Part shown: positions 1-9,071 of the stretch, in pieces
Layout of the letters: each line of letters begins with the position of its first letter
How positions within the stretch are numbered: position 1 is the first letter of the stretch
Source: Rhodovulum sulfidophilum
GTDB taxonomy: Bacteria; Pseudomonadota; Alphaproteobacteria; Rhodobacterales; Rhodobacteraceae
NCBI GenBank assembly: GCA_003241785.1
Contig: QFPW01000019.1
Location: 1 to 64,000 of the forward strand
DNA length: 64,000 nucleotides
Direction: 5' to 3'
Notes under the pieces: generated by a model
What the model was told of the DNA's origin: nothing
Seen by the model: the letters and a program-made list of their open reading frames with translations, nothing else
Database searches by the model: none
Translations under genes and position numbers: made by a program

Positions 1-127
1 GTCGTCTCGTCATGGTCTCTCCTCGCTCTCGGCATCATGCCGGTGTCGCGCGGACAATCCACTCATTGCTCCCGTTCAGATTTCTCGAGCCACCTCTGAG
101 AATACGGCGAAATTCTCGCGCGCGTCA

Positions 128-943
128 TTGTCGATCCCCATACCGCGACACAGGCAGACATACGACGCCTCCGCCTTCATGCTATTGCAGTCTTATAGGA
201 GCGCGGCATGGATCGACGGCGAAATCCGGCTAGCGGAAGCGCAACGGGCGATGGTGGCCGACGAGGCCACACCGGAACTATTGGAGAGCTTGGTTTTAAC
301 GCACGAGATGGCACTTCAGCTCGCGATACGCGCTTTCGAAGAGAGCATTGGAAGTACAGCGCACCTACAGACGCGAATTATCCTCGATCGCACGGCGGTG
401 CCATTCTTTACGTCCGATGATCCGGTGGTTTACACCAACCGCTTCCACCTGCAGAAGGACGTGCTGGGAGGTGCGGGCCTTGGCAGTTCGGGCGCCGTGC
501 TGCTCATGCCGCTGACGCCGCAGCTTCTACTGGTGTCATTCGACCCGGCCATCTACCGCCTGGAGAAAAGGCTGCGTGAGCTTGGCGTCATCGACCGTGT
601 CGGGGACGTTGCTGCCTTCAACGACCTGCAGGCGGTTCGCGGTCATGCCAATCTCTATTTCCGAGACTGGAGAGATCGAGCGCTGGTCGCGTCGACTTAT
701 CACAAGGTCAGGTCGAGTCGAAGGGAGAGGTGGGTTGACGTGGAAACCCTGCAGGAAACAGCCCCGGGGAGCCAAACCTTTGTTGCCGTGACGAGCGGCT
801 GGGTCCACCACCCTGACCGGAGGGAAATTCTTCATATGCAACGCAACATACCCGCGCCCGGCGCCTGGCCTCTGTTGCTGAACTATACGGAGCACGCCCG
901 CCGCGCGAGACGCGGCGCCAACCAGCACAGTCTGTGGAAGTAA
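128..943 (+). CDS. DUF4238-type protein, 5' end uncertain
   Basis: The core 'FFTSDDPVVYTNRF' followed about 30 residues later by 'LLMPLTPQLLLVSFDP' matches the characteristic pattern of DUF4238 proteins, a family of unknown function often found in accessory DNA. Family members usually carry an extra N-terminal part of 60-100 residues with a conserved histidine-rich start, which is absent here. The frame is open back to base 2 with only a TTG at 128 and no clear ribosome binding site. The gene therefore either starts upstream of the window or is a 5'-truncated remnant. Codon use is less GC-rich than in the genes after 2 kb, in keeping with transfer. Confidence 0.6.
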   Translation: MSIPIPRHRQTYDASAFMLLQSYRSAAWIDGEIRLAEAQRAMVADEATPELLESLVLTHEMALQLAIRAFEESIGSTAHLQTRIILDRTAVPFFTSDDPVVYTNRFHLQKDVLGGAGLGSSGAVLLMPLTPQLLLVSFDPAIYRLEKRLRELGVIDRVGDVAAFNDLQAVRGHANLYFRDWRDRALVASTYHKVRSSRRERWVDVETLQETAPGSQTFVAVTSGWVHHPDRREILHMQRNIPAPGAWPLLLNYTEHARRARRGANQHSLWK

Positions 944-1179
944 ACCCGCAAGTGGGAAGCCCCCGTTAGAGCCCATCATTCCGACAGCCGATAGTTCGTA
1001 ACCGAACTCGGTCCCTTGAGCGTCCGCTATCTCTAGTTACTCACCTAAACCTGCCAGTCTGCTCACGGCCCCGTTCCTTTCGTCGGCGAGCCCCTGAACG
1101 TAGGGCAGCTTTTAGAGTGCTAATTCGAAGCAGGAAATGTCAGCTATGTTGGCGGAAACTGTCCGGCACGGAAATCTGA

Positions 1180-1491
1180 TCAGCGTGCCAGAGACCACGT
1201 CCATCCCTCTGTAGCCATCGCCGCGCTGATCCAGGGAGCAACATCACCGATAGGTCCGCTGCAATACCACAGGAGGGAGTCGCCTTCTTCTCGCACCCAG
1301 GCGACCAGTTCTGCAGCTTGGCGTGAAGTATAGGAAACGACTACCCCATTTGCCGCATGCCACTGAATTCCGACGAGCGCCGACCATAGCTCAACGCCAC
1401 ATGCGCCGTCTGCTCTCACCTCTTCGCCAACAGCGCGATCGATGGTTGCTTCGAAGTTCTTTATCGGTCGAAGCAGGCGCCGGCTGGGCAC
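1180..1491 (-). CDS. Small conserved-looking protein of unknown function
   Basis: I do not recognise this 103-residue protein. It is soluble, has five tryptophans, and contains an alternating hydrophobic pattern ('VVVSYTSRQAAELVAW', 'DSLLWYCSGPIGDVAPW') that looks like a small alpha/beta fold, not a random frame. There is no signal peptide. It stands alone, pointing away from the tRNA gene, in the lower-GC flank. The first 20 residues are compositionally odd, so the true start may lie inside. Coding status is likely but not certain. Confidence 0.45.
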   Translation of the reverse strand: MPSRRLLRPIKNFEATIDRAVGEEVRADGACGVELWSALVGIQWHAANGVVVSYTSRQAAELVAWVREEGDSLLWYCSGPIGDVAPWISAAMATEGWTWSLAR

Positions 1492-1621
1492 ACCCGCAAA
1501 ATCGGCTTTGTCGAAAAAGGGGAAAATAAACCTTCTCCGCTCCGCTCTATTTGATCGGGCGCTTTTTTTTGCGGGAAACGGCGGCGTTTGGCGTTCTTAA
1601 ATAGGGCGGAAACAGGAATGT

Positions 1622-1712
1622 TGGCGGAGAGGAAGGGATTCGAACCCTCGAGACGATTCACTCGCCTACTCCCTTAGCAGGGGAGCGCCTTCGGCCACTC
1701 GGCCACCTCTCC
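1622..1712 (-). tRNA. tRNA-Ser (anticodon GCU)
   Basis: The minus strand folds into a class II tRNA. The acceptor stem GGAGAGG pairs with CCTCTCC, a G discriminator is followed by an encoded CCA, the anticodon loop is CTGCTAA (anticodon GCT), the variable arm is long, and the T loop is GGTTCGAATCC. The length of 91 bases including CCA is normal for tRNA-Ser. The 3' end faces the lower-GC flank at 1-1621. Confidence 0.95.
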
Positions 1713-1985
1713 GCTGACCCGTATATTGGGCGCCTGTCCGGACTACAAGCGCGAAGGTTCGGTTCAGGCCGCGTTTCGCGCATCGCCGGAAGCGTGACCG
1801 CGAGGGGGCGCGGTTCCCGCCTGGCGGCGGTCGTGGAAGCGGCGAAGGGGAGGCGATCGAACTCGGCCGCGACGCGGCCTTCCTCATCGGCGCGCCTTCC
1901 CCGGCGCTCGGGTCGCCGCCCGAATCCGGTTGAACCGAAGGGAATTTTCCCTGAGCACCACCTGTTCAGCGAATGATTGGAAAGG

Positions 1986-2060
1986 TGGTGCCCGGGGGCG
2001 GATTTGAACCACCGACACGCGGATTTTCAATCCGCTGCTCTACCCCTGAGCTACCCGGGC
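1986..2060 (-). tRNA. tRNA-Phe (anticodon GAA)
   Basis: The minus strand gives acceptor stem GCCCGGG pairing with CCCGGGC, A discriminator and encoded CCA. The anticodon stem-loop is GCGGA-TTGAAAA-TCCGC (anticodon GAA) and the T loop is GGTTCAAATCC. The length is 75 bases with CCA. The 273 bases between it and tRNA-Ser (1713-1985) show no gene. Confidence 0.95.
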
Positions 2061-2168
2061 GTCGAGCCGGCTCGCCGGCTCGGGCGTCTCACTAGGCGAG
2101 ATGGGCGGCGGTGTCCAGAGGCCTCGCGCGAAAATTCGGCGCGCGGGGACGATGGCCCGCGGGCGGGG

Positions 2169-2549
2169 TCAGAACGCGTCGAAGGAGAGCGCGTTCTCGA
2201 TCCGCTCGGCGTGGCCGGAGCCGTCGACGAGGACCACGTCGAAGCGGCACGGCCCCGCGCCCATGGTCGCGAGATAGAGCTCTGCCGCCTGGGCGAGCCG
2301 CGCGGCCTGCGCCGGGCGGAGCGCCTCGGCGGCGGCGGCGCGGCCGCGGCGGGCCTTGACCTCGACGAAGACCGTCTCGGAGCCGAGCGCCACGATCAGG
2401 TCGATCTCGCCGGCCGCGCAGCGCCAGCGCCGCGCGAGGACGCGGCCACCGAGCGCGAGATAGAGCCGTTCGGCGATCTCCTCGGCGGCGCGGCCGGCGA
2501 GGCCCGCGACCCGCCCCTTCGCCGCGCCGGCCTCCGCGGGCCGGCTCAC
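2169..2549 (-). CDS. yraN: YraN family protein (UPF0102)
   Basis: This is a 126-residue protein with the restriction-endonuclease-like core of the YraN/UPF0102 family: 'GEIDLIV' and 'VFVEVKARRG' carry the acidic and lysine residues of a PD-(D/E)xK-type site. The cellular role of YraN is not settled. It starts with GTG inside the stop codon of rsmI (4-base GTGA overlap), so the two are translationally coupled, the common rsmI-yraN arrangement in proteobacteria. Length and start fit the family. Confidence 0.88.
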   Translation of the reverse strand: MSRPAEAGAAKGRVAGLAGRAAEEIAERLYLALGGRVLARRWRCAAGEIDLIVALGSETVFVEVKARRGRAAAAEALRPAQAARLAQAAELYLATMGAGPCRFDVVLVDGSGHAERIENALSFDAF

Positions 2550-3442
2550 CCGGCGCGTTCCAGCGCGCGGGCGTAGACGACGCGGCGCGGCAGGCCGAGC
2601 GCGCGCGCCACCTCCGCCGCCGCGTCCTTGACCGAGAGCCGCGCCAGCGCCGCGTCGAGCGCCGCGTCGAGATCGGCCTCGCCCACCTCCCCGGCGACCG
2701 GCGGGCCGATCAACACGACGATCTCGCCCTTCGGGTCCGGCTCGTCGGCGTAGGCGCGGGCGAGGTCGCCGAGCGTGCCGCGGCGGGTCTCCTCGAAACG
2801 CTTGGTGAGCTCGCGACAGACCGCCGCCGCGCGGTCCCCCCCGAAGACCTCGGCCATCGCGGCGAGCGCCTCGGCCAGGCGGCGGGGGGATTCGTAGAAG
2901 ACGAGCGTCGCGGGCACCGCCGCGAGCTCGCCGAGAAAGCGCAGCCGGGCGGCCTGCTTCGGCGGCGCGAAACCCGCGAAGAGGAAGCGGTCGGTCGGCA
3001 GGCCCGCGACCGCGAGCGCGGCGAGCAGCGCCGAGGCGCCGGGCGCCGCGTGGACCTTGTGGCCGGCGGCGATCGCCTCGACCGCGAGCCGGTAGCCCGG
3101 ATCGGCGACGAGCGGCGTGCCGGCGTCGGAGACCAGCGCGACGCTGCGCCCCTCGGCGAGCGCGGCGAGAAGTCGCGGCCGCTGCTGCGCGCCGTTGTGG
3201 TCGTGGTAGGGCACGAGGCCGCGGGCGTCGCGTCTTATGCCGTGGATGTCGAGCAGATGCCGGGTGCGCCGGGTATCCTCGGCGGCGAGAATGTCCGCCC
3301 CGGCGAGAATGTCGAGCGCGCGCAGGGTGATGTCGCGCGCGGCGCCGATCGGCGTCGCCACGAGATAGAGCCCGGGCGCCAGCGCGCGCGGCCCGGCGCC
3401 ATCCGGGTCGCCCGTCCCCGTCTCCTCGTTCGCTTCCGCCAT
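2546..3442 (-). CDS. rsmI: 16S rRNA (cytidine1402-2'-O)-methyltransferase
   Basis: RsmI transfers a methyl group from S-adenosylmethionine to the 2'-hydroxyl of C1402 in the decoding centre of 16S rRNA. The 298-residue protein has the tetrapyrrole-methylase fold motifs: 'GLYLVATPIG' near the N terminus, 'AAEDTRRTRHLL', 'SDAGTPLVADPGY' and 'PGASALLAALA'. The acidic linker at residues 1-24 is extra to the core. The ATG at 3442 follows a short divergent gap from the LpoA-like lipoprotein gene, and the 3' end overlaps yraN. Confidence 0.95.
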   Translation of the reverse strand: MAEANEETGTGDPDGAGPRALAPGLYLVATPIGAARDITLRALDILAGADILAAEDTRRTRHLLDIHGIRRDARGLVPYHDHNGAQQRPRLLAALAEGRSVALVSDAGTPLVADPGYRLAVEAIAAGHKVHAAPGASALLAALAVAGLPTDRFLFAGFAPPKQAARLRFLGELAAVPATLVFYESPRRLAEALAAMAEVFGGDRAAAVCRELTKRFEETRRGTLGDLARAYADEPDPKGEIVVLIGPPVAGEVGEADLDAALDAALARLSVKDAAAEVARALGLPRRVVYARALERAG

Positions 3443-3531
3443 TCTGGTTTACTTCGCGCGACCAAGACCCTAGCTTCGGGGCCCAACCGCCTCTTTAACG
3501 ACGTCGTCTCAAAAGGTCACGACGAGGGATC

Positions 3532-4728
3532 ATGCTGTCAACACGTATTTCCCGGCCCGCGACCACGCTGCGCGGCATCGCCGGCGCCGCCGCCCTGGCC
3601 CTGCTCGGCGCCTGCGCCCCCACGAAGCCGATCGCGACCGGCGAGCCAGGGATCAGCGTCGATCCGAACCAGACCGTGAAGGTCGCGCTGCTCGCGCCGC
3701 TCGGCTCGGGCGATCCGGGCCGGGAGCGGATCGGGATCAACATCGTGAACGCCGCGAAGCTCGCCCAGGCCGATCTCACCAACGCCAGCATCGACCTCGT
3801 CGTCTATCCCGACCAGGGCACCTCGGCGGGCGGCGCGGCCGCGGCGCGGCAGGCGGTCGCCGAAGGGGCGAAGATCATCATCGGCCCGCTCTTCTCGACC
3901 GCGACGGCCGGCGCCGAGCCGGTGGCGCGCGAGGCCGGGCTCACGGTCCTGAGCCTTTCGAACAACCCCGACGTCGCCGGCGGCAACGTCTACATCCTCG
4001 GCAACACCTTCGCGAACTCGGCCGACCAGATCGTGGGCTTCGCGCAGTCGCGCGGGCTCAACAGCTTCGGCGTCGTCTATCCGAACGGCATCGAGGGCGA
4101 GGCGGCGCGCGCCGCCGCCGAGGCCGCGATTCAGCGCCGGGGCGGCATCGTCGTCGCGAGCCAGGGCTACAATCTCTCGGTCGAGGGGATCAATTCCACC
4201 GCCCCCGCCGCCGCCGAGGCGCTGCAGCGCGCCGGCGCCAACGCGGTCATCCTGACCGACGGCCCGACCGGCGGCCTCGGGCTGATGGCGAAGGGGCTGC
4301 GCGACGGCGGGCTTTCGCCCGACTACGCGCAGTTCCTCGGCATGCAGCGCTGGGACGTCTCGGCCGAGGCGATCGGCGATCCGGCGCTGCAGGGCGGCGC
4401 CTTCGTCGCCCCCGATCCGGCCTATGCCGGCGCCTTCGCCGGCCGCTACCAGAACGCCTATGGCGAGGCGCCGCACGAGCTGGCGAGCCTCGGCTTCGAC
4501 GGCGTCGCCGCGGTGGGCGCCCTGATCGCCGAGGCGCGGTCGAGCGGTGGCGAGCCGTTCGATCCCGGCCGGGTGACGCAGAGCTCGGGCTTCGCCGGCG
4601 CCTCCGGGCCGTTCCGGCTGCTGCCCGACGGGACGATCCAGCGCAATCTCGCGGTCCTGACGGTGCAGAACGGCAGCGCGTCGATCGCGCGCGGCGCGGC
4701 GAGGTCCTTTGACAGTCTTGGAAACTGA
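3532..4728 (+). CDS. Penicillin-binding protein activator (LpoA-like lipoprotein)
   Basis: This 398-residue exported lipoprotein belongs to the LpoA/LppC-type periplasmic-binding fold family. In enterobacteria LpoA is an outer-membrane lipoprotein that stimulates penicillin-binding protein 1A. The N terminus has a positively charged start, a hydrophobic stretch and a lipobox ending in 'LLGAC' (Cys about residue 28). The remainder is a type I periplasmic-binding fold with 'VALLAPLGSGD' and repeated Rossmann-like strands. Alphaproteobacterial members have only this C-terminal domain, which fits the length. ATG 3532 is preceded by GAGG at 5 bases. The stop lies inside glnD, and the gene is divergent from rsmI. 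The activator role is inferred from the family. Confidence 0.82.
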   Translation: MLSTRISRPATTLRGIAGAAALALLGACAPTKPIATGEPGISVDPNQTVKVALLAPLGSGDPGRERIGINIVNAAKLAQADLTNASIDLVVYPDQGTSAGGAAAARQAVAEGAKIIIGPLFSTATAGAEPVAREAGLTVLSLSNNPDVAGGNVYILGNTFANSADQIVGFAQSRGLNSFGVVYPNGIEGEAARAAAEAAIQRRGGIVVASQGYNLSVEGINSTAPAAAEALQRAGANAVILTDGPTGGLGLMAKGLRDGGLSPDYAQFLGMQRWDVSAEAIGDPALQGGAFVAPDPAYAGAFAGRYQNAYGEAPHELASLGFDGVAAVGALIAEARSSGGEPFDPGRVTQSSGFAGASGPFRLLPDGTIQRNLAVLTVQNGSASIARGAARSFDSLGN

Positions 4729-7510
4729 ATCCCGGATCGCGCCGCCGCCGCCCGGCTGGGCCGGGCTCATCGGATCCCCGCGTACGATCATCGACACCGA
4801 TGCGGTGCACGCGGCGATGAGCCGCGCCGCGCTCGGCGCGCCCGACCGGGGCGCGATCCGGGGCGCGGCGGTGCCGATCCTGCGCGCGGCGCATCAGGCC
4901 GGCCGGGCGACGATCGCCGCCGAGGTCGCGGCGCGCCCGCGCGAGGCGCATCGCGCGACGCATGACTATGCCTGGCTGATGGACCAGATCGTGCTGCTCA
5001 CCTTCGAGCTCGCGACGAGCTGGCTGCATCCGAAGCCGAACCCGACCGCCTCCGAGCGGGTCGCGCTGCTCGCGGTCGGCGGCTACGGCCGGGCCGAGCT
5101 CGCGCCGTTCTCGGACGTCGATCTCCTGTTCATCACCCCCTACAAGCAGACCGCATGGGGCGAGAGCATGATCGAGAGCATGCTCTACTGCCTCTGGGAC
5201 CTGCGGCTGAAGGTCGGCCATTCGGTCCGCACGATCGACGATTGCCTGCGCCTGGCGAAGACCGACGTGACGATCCGCACCAGCCTGCTCGAGCAGCGCT
5301 TTCTCGTCGGCGAGCAGTCGCTCGCCACGACGCTCAACGACCGGCTCTGGAGCGACCTCTTCGACCGCACCGGCCCCGAATTCGTCCAGCTGAAGCTGAC
5401 CGAGCGCGCCGAGCGCCACAAGCGCCAGGGCGGCTCGCGCTACCTGCTCGAGCCGAACGTGAAGGAAGGCAAGGGGGGCTTGCGCGACCTGCAGACGCTG
5501 TTCTGGATCGCGAAATACCTCAACCGCGCCCAAAGCCCGGGCGAGCTGGTCAAGGTCGGCGCCTTCACCCCGGCCGAATACCGCGTCTTCGCCGACGCCG
5601 CCGATTTCCTCTGGATGACCCGGGTGCACCTGCATCTGCTCACCAACCGCCCGGTGGAGCAGCTGACCTTCGACACCCAGGTCGAGATCGCGGCGATGCT
5701 CGGCTACCAGGCGACCGACGGCCAGCGCGCGGTCGAGCGGTTCATGCACGATTATTTCCTGCATGCGAAGAACGTCGGCGACCTGACCCGGATCTTCCTC
5801 GCCGTGCTCGAGGCGCGGCACGTGAAGCCGAGGCCGAGCCTCACCCGGTCGATGAGCCGGGTCTTCTCCTTCGGCCGCGAGGCGGCGCGGCAGGGCTATC
5901 GGCTGCGCAACGGCCGGCTCGACCTCGTCGATTACGACGGATTCCTCGAGAAGCCGGTCAACATCCTGCGGCTGTTCCAGGAGCAGATGACGACCGGGAT
6001 CCCGATCCATCCCGACGCGCTGCGCCTCGTCTCGGCCAATCTCCGGCTGATCGACGACAGGACGCGGACCGATCCGGAGGCGAACGGAATCTTCCTCTCG
6101 CTCCTGCTCGGCGCCGATCCGGAGCGCACGCTGCGGCTGATGAACGAGGTCGGCGTGCTCGGCGCCTTCATGCCCGAATTCGGCCGCGTCGTCGCGATGA
6201 TGCAGTTCAACATGTACCACCACTACACGGTGGACGAGCATACGATCCAGGCCATCGCCACGCTGAGCCGGATCGAGGCGGGCGGCTACGCCGATTCCCT
6301 GCCGACCTCGAGCGAGATCATGAACCTGGGCGTCAACCGCCGGGTGCTCTATGTCGCGCTGCTGCTGCACGACATCGGCAAGGGGTCGGGCCGCGATCAT
6401 TCCGAATATGGCGCCGAGCTGGCGCTCGCGATCTGCCCGCGGCTCGGCTTCGACGAGGCGGATACCGAGCTCGTCTCCTGGCTGGTGCGCAACCATCTCG
6501 TGATGTCGGACGTGGCGCAGAAGCGCGACCTCGCCGAGCCGCGCACGGTGCGCGACTTCGCCGCCATCGTGAAGACACCGACCCGGCTCAGGCTCCTGAC
6601 CGTGCTCACCGTCTGCGACATCATCGGCGTCGGGCCGGGCGTCTGGAACAACTGGAAGGCGGTGCTGATCCGCGCGCTTTACCAGAACACGATGGAATTC
6701 CTCACCGGCGGCGGCCACGCCGCCGGCCGGGGCGAGCGCGAGCGCGGCGCCAAGGCGGCGCTGGCCGCCGCCCTGCCCGACTGGTCCGAGGCGGAGATCG
6801 AGGCCGAGGCGGCGCGGCACTACGCGCCCTACTGGCTCGGGCTCGACACCCGCACCCATGCGATCTTCGCCGAGCTCACCCGCGACATGCCGGCCGACGC
6901 GCCCGCCGTCCGGATCGAGCTCAACGAGGCGCGCGACGCGACCGAGGCCTGTTTCGCGATGGCCGACCATCCGGGGATCTTCGCCCGGCTCGCCGGGGCG
7001 CTGTCGCTCGCCGGGGCGAACGTGGTCGACGCGCGCACCTATACCTCGAGCGACGGGATCGCGACCGCCGTCTTCTGGCTGCAGGACAAGGAGGGGCGGC
7101 CCTACGAGCGCGCCCGCCTCAGCCGGCTGCGCGACAGCGTCAACCGCATCCTCGGCGGCGAGATCAGCGCGCGCCGCGCCTTCCGCGAGCGCGAGCAGGT
7201 GAAGAAGCGGCAGCGCGACTTCATCGTGCCGACGCGGATCCGGTTCGACAATCTCGGATCCGAGATCTATACGATCATCGAGGTCGAGACGCGCGACCGC
7301 CCGGGGCTGCTTTACGACCTCGCGCGCACGCTGACGGCCAACAACATCTCGATCGCCTCGGCGATCATCGCGACTTACGGCGAGCAGGCGGTGGACGTGT
7401 TCTACGTGAAGGACCTCTTCGGCCTGAAGCTCCACGCCGAGAACCGGCGGCGGGCGCTCGAGACCCGGCTGCGCGCGGCGATCGCCCCGCAACCCGGACC
7501 TGAGCGTTGA
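4709..7510 (+). CDS. glnD: [Protein-PII] uridylyltransferase/uridylyl-removing enzyme
   Basis: GlnD adds UMP to PII signalling proteins when glutamine is low and removes it when glutamine is high, so it is the primary nitrogen sensor. The 933-residue protein shows the full architecture: nucleotidyltransferase site 'GGYGRAELAPFSDVDLL' at about residues 124-141, an HD hydrolase domain with 'LLLHDIGKGSGRDH' at about 551-564, and two C-terminal ACT domains at about 747-830 and 852-925. The start is TTG 4709, which overlaps the preceding gene by 20 bases; a later start cannot be excluded. The stop overlaps murJ in a TTGA junction, so glnD and murJ are probably coupled. Confidence 0.95.
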   Translation: MTVLETESRIAPPPPGWAGLIGSPRTIIDTDAVHAAMSRAALGAPDRGAIRGAAVPILRAAHQAGRATIAAEVAARPREAHRATHDYAWLMDQIVLLTFELATSWLHPKPNPTASERVALLAVGGYGRAELAPFSDVDLLFITPYKQTAWGESMIESMLYCLWDLRLKVGHSVRTIDDCLRLAKTDVTIRTSLLEQRFLVGEQSLATTLNDRLWSDLFDRTGPEFVQLKLTERAERHKRQGGSRYLLEPNVKEGKGGLRDLQTLFWIAKYLNRAQSPGELVKVGAFTPAEYRVFADAADFLWMTRVHLHLLTNRPVEQLTFDTQVEIAAMLGYQATDGQRAVERFMHDYFLHAKNVGDLTRIFLAVLEARHVKPRPSLTRSMSRVFSFGREAARQGYRLRNGRLDLVDYDGFLEKPVNILRLFQEQMTTGIPIHPDALRLVSANLRLIDDRTRTDPEANGIFLSLLLGADPERTLRLMNEVGVLGAFMPEFGRVVAMMQFNMYHHYTVDEHTIQAIATLSRIEAGGYADSLPTSSEIMNLGVNRRVLYVALLLHDIGKGSGRDHSEYGAELALAICPRLGFDEADTELVSWLVRNHLVMSDVAQKRDLAEPRTVRDFAAIVKTPTRLRLLTVLTVCDIIGVGPGVWNNWKAVLIRALYQNTMEFLTGGGHAAGRGERERGAKAALAAALPDWSEAEIEAEAARHYAPYWLGLDTRTHAIFAELTRDMPADAPAVRIELNEARDATEACFAMADHPGIFARLAGALSLAGANVVDARTYTSSDGIATAVFWLQDKEGRPYERARLSRLRDSVNRILGGEISARRAFREREQVKKRQRDFIVPTRIRFDNLGSEIYTIIEVETRDRPGLLYDLARTLTANNISIASAIIATYGEQAVDVFYVKDLFGLKLHAENRRRALETRLRAAIAPQPGPER

Positions 7511-9063
7511 ACCCCATACGGCTTCTGCCCGCCTTCCTCTCCGTCGGCTCCTGGACCATGCTGAGCCGCGTGCTCGGCCTCGTCCGCGACATGCTGATGG
7601 CCGCGATCCTCGGCACCGGCGCGGTGGCGCAGGCCTATCTCATCGCCTTCACCCTGCCGAACATGTTCCGCCGCTTCTTCGGCGAGGGCGCCTTCAACCT
7701 CGCCTTCGTGCCGATGTTCGCGAAGAAGCTGCACGACGGCGAGGACGCGCGCGGCTTCGCCGAGGACGCCTTCTCGGGCCTCGCGACGGTGCTGATCGTC
7801 TTCACGGCGATCGGCCATCTCATCATGCCCTGGCTCGTGCTCGCCATGGCCTCGGGCTTCGTCGGCGACGAGCGGTTCGCGCTCTCGGTCGTCTACGGCC
7901 GGATCGCCTTTCCCTACATCCTCTTCATCTCGCTGACCGCGCTGCTCTCGGGCGTGCTGAACTCGCTCGGCCGCTTCGCCGTGGCCGCGGCGGCGCCGGT
8001 GCTGATGAACGCGATCATGATCGCCTTCCTGATCGTCGGCGCGCGCGGCTCCTTCCTCGACATCGGCCTCTGGCAGATCTGGTCGGTGCCGGTGGCGGGG
8101 ATCGCCCAGCTCTGGCTCTGCTGGTGGGCCTGCGACCGCGCGGGCATGCGGATCCGCCCGCGCTGGCCCAAACTGACGCCCGAGCTGAAACGCCTCGCGG
8201 TGGTGGCGACCCCCGCGATCCTCGCCGGCGGCGTGGTGCAGATCAACCTGCTGGTCGGCCGCCAGGTCGGATCGTTCTTCGACGGCGCGGTCGCCTGGCT
8301 CTCCTACGCCGACCGGCTCTACCAGCTGCCACTCGGCGTGGTCGGCGCGGCGATCAGCGTCGTGCTGCTGCCAGATCTCTCGCGCAAGCTCCACGCCGGC
8401 GACACGCGCGGCGGCCAGGACGCGGTGAACCGGGGCGCGGAATTCACCCTGGCGCTGACGCTGCCGGCGGCGGTGGCGCTGGTGGCGATCCCCGCGCCGC
8501 TGGTCTCGGTGCTGTTCGAACGCGGCGCCTTCGGCCCGGCCGATACCGCGGCGACGGCGATCGCGGTCGCGATCTACGGCGCGGGCCTGCCCGCCTTCGT
8601 GATGCAGAAGGTGATCTCGCCGCTCTACTACGCGCGCGAGGACACAAAATCCCCGTTCCGCTTCGCGCTGCATTCGATGATCGTCAACGTGGTCGTCGCC
8701 GTCGGCCTCGCCCCGGTGCTCGGCTTCGCGGCGGCGGCGCTCGGCACCACGGTCGCGGGCTGGACCATGATCTGGCAGCTCTGGCGCGGCACCCGGAAGA
8801 TGGACGAGTCCGCGCGCGCCGACGCCAGGCTGCGCCGCTCGGCGCCCCGGATCGTGCTGGCCTCGCTCCTGATGGGCGGCGTCCTCGTGCTCGGCGGGTA
8901 TCTGATGCGGGACTGGCTCCACACCGAACTGGCGCGCTACTTCGCCCTGGCGCTCCTCGTCGGCCTCGGCATGGCGAGCTACGCGGCCGCGATCCTCGCC
9001 ACCGGCGCGATGCGCCTCTCCGACCTGCGCGGCGCGGTCCGGCGCGGCGGCGCCAAGGCCTGA
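7507..9063 (+). CDS. murJ: Lipid II flippase
   Basis: MurJ (MviN) flips the peptidoglycan precursor lipid II across the inner membrane. The 518-residue protein is almost entirely membrane-spanning and has the family N terminus: 'SRVLGLVRDMLMA', 'FTLPNMFRRFFGEGAF' and 'AFVPMF'. The lipid II cavity arginines fall in these motifs. It starts with TTG inside the glnD stop codon. A dispersed hairpin-array repeat begins 8 bases after its stop codon. Confidence 0.95.
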   Translation: MNPIRLLPAFLSVGSWTMLSRVLGLVRDMLMAAILGTGAVAQAYLIAFTLPNMFRRFFGEGAFNLAFVPMFAKKLHDGEDARGFAEDAFSGLATVLIVFTAIGHLIMPWLVLAMASGFVGDERFALSVVYGRIAFPYILFISLTALLSGVLNSLGRFAVAAAAPVLMNAIMIAFLIVGARGSFLDIGLWQIWSVPVAGIAQLWLCWWACDRAGMRIRPRWPKLTPELKRLAVVATPAILAGGVVQINLLVGRQVGSFFDGAVAWLSYADRLYQLPLGVVGAAISVVLLPDLSRKLHAGDTRGGQDAVNRGAEFTLALTLPAAVALVAIPAPLVSVLFERGAFGPADTAATAIAVAIYGAGLPAFVMQKVISPLYYAREDTKSPFRFALHSMIVNVVVAVGLAPVLGFAAAALGTTVAGWTMIWQLWRGTRKMDESARADARLRRSAPRIVLASLLMGGVLVLGGYLMRDWLHTELARYFALALLVGLGMASYAAAILATGAMRLSDLRGAVRRGGAKA

Positions 9064-9071
9064 CGGAGCGG

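Larger units (their letters stand above)
1..1621. other. Lower-GC flank next to tRNA-Ser, possible island edge
   Basis: This stretch is visibly less GC-rich than everything after about 1.74 kb and has mixed third codon positions. It holds only a DUF4238-like gene and one small unknown gene. It ends against the 3' end of a tRNA-Ser gene, the side on which tRNA-targeting integrases usually insert. No integrase or second attachment repeat is in view because the window starts inside the region. The noncoding gap 944-1179 shows nothing I can name. The island reading is an inference from composition and position. Confidence 0.4.

Noticed and set aside
12..233. An alternative 73-codon frame with ATG at the window start
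   Set aside because: It overlaps the DUF4238 frame, is Arg/His/Pro-rich and has no recognisable domain.
4247..7492. A 1081-codon open frame on the minus strand opposite glnD
   Set aside because: It lies antisense to a full GlnD and has the Arg/Asp/Glu/Ala-rich make-up of an antisense frame in GC-rich DNA, with no motif. Similar long frames opposite murJ, the ABC genes, SulP and the helicase were dropped for the same reason.
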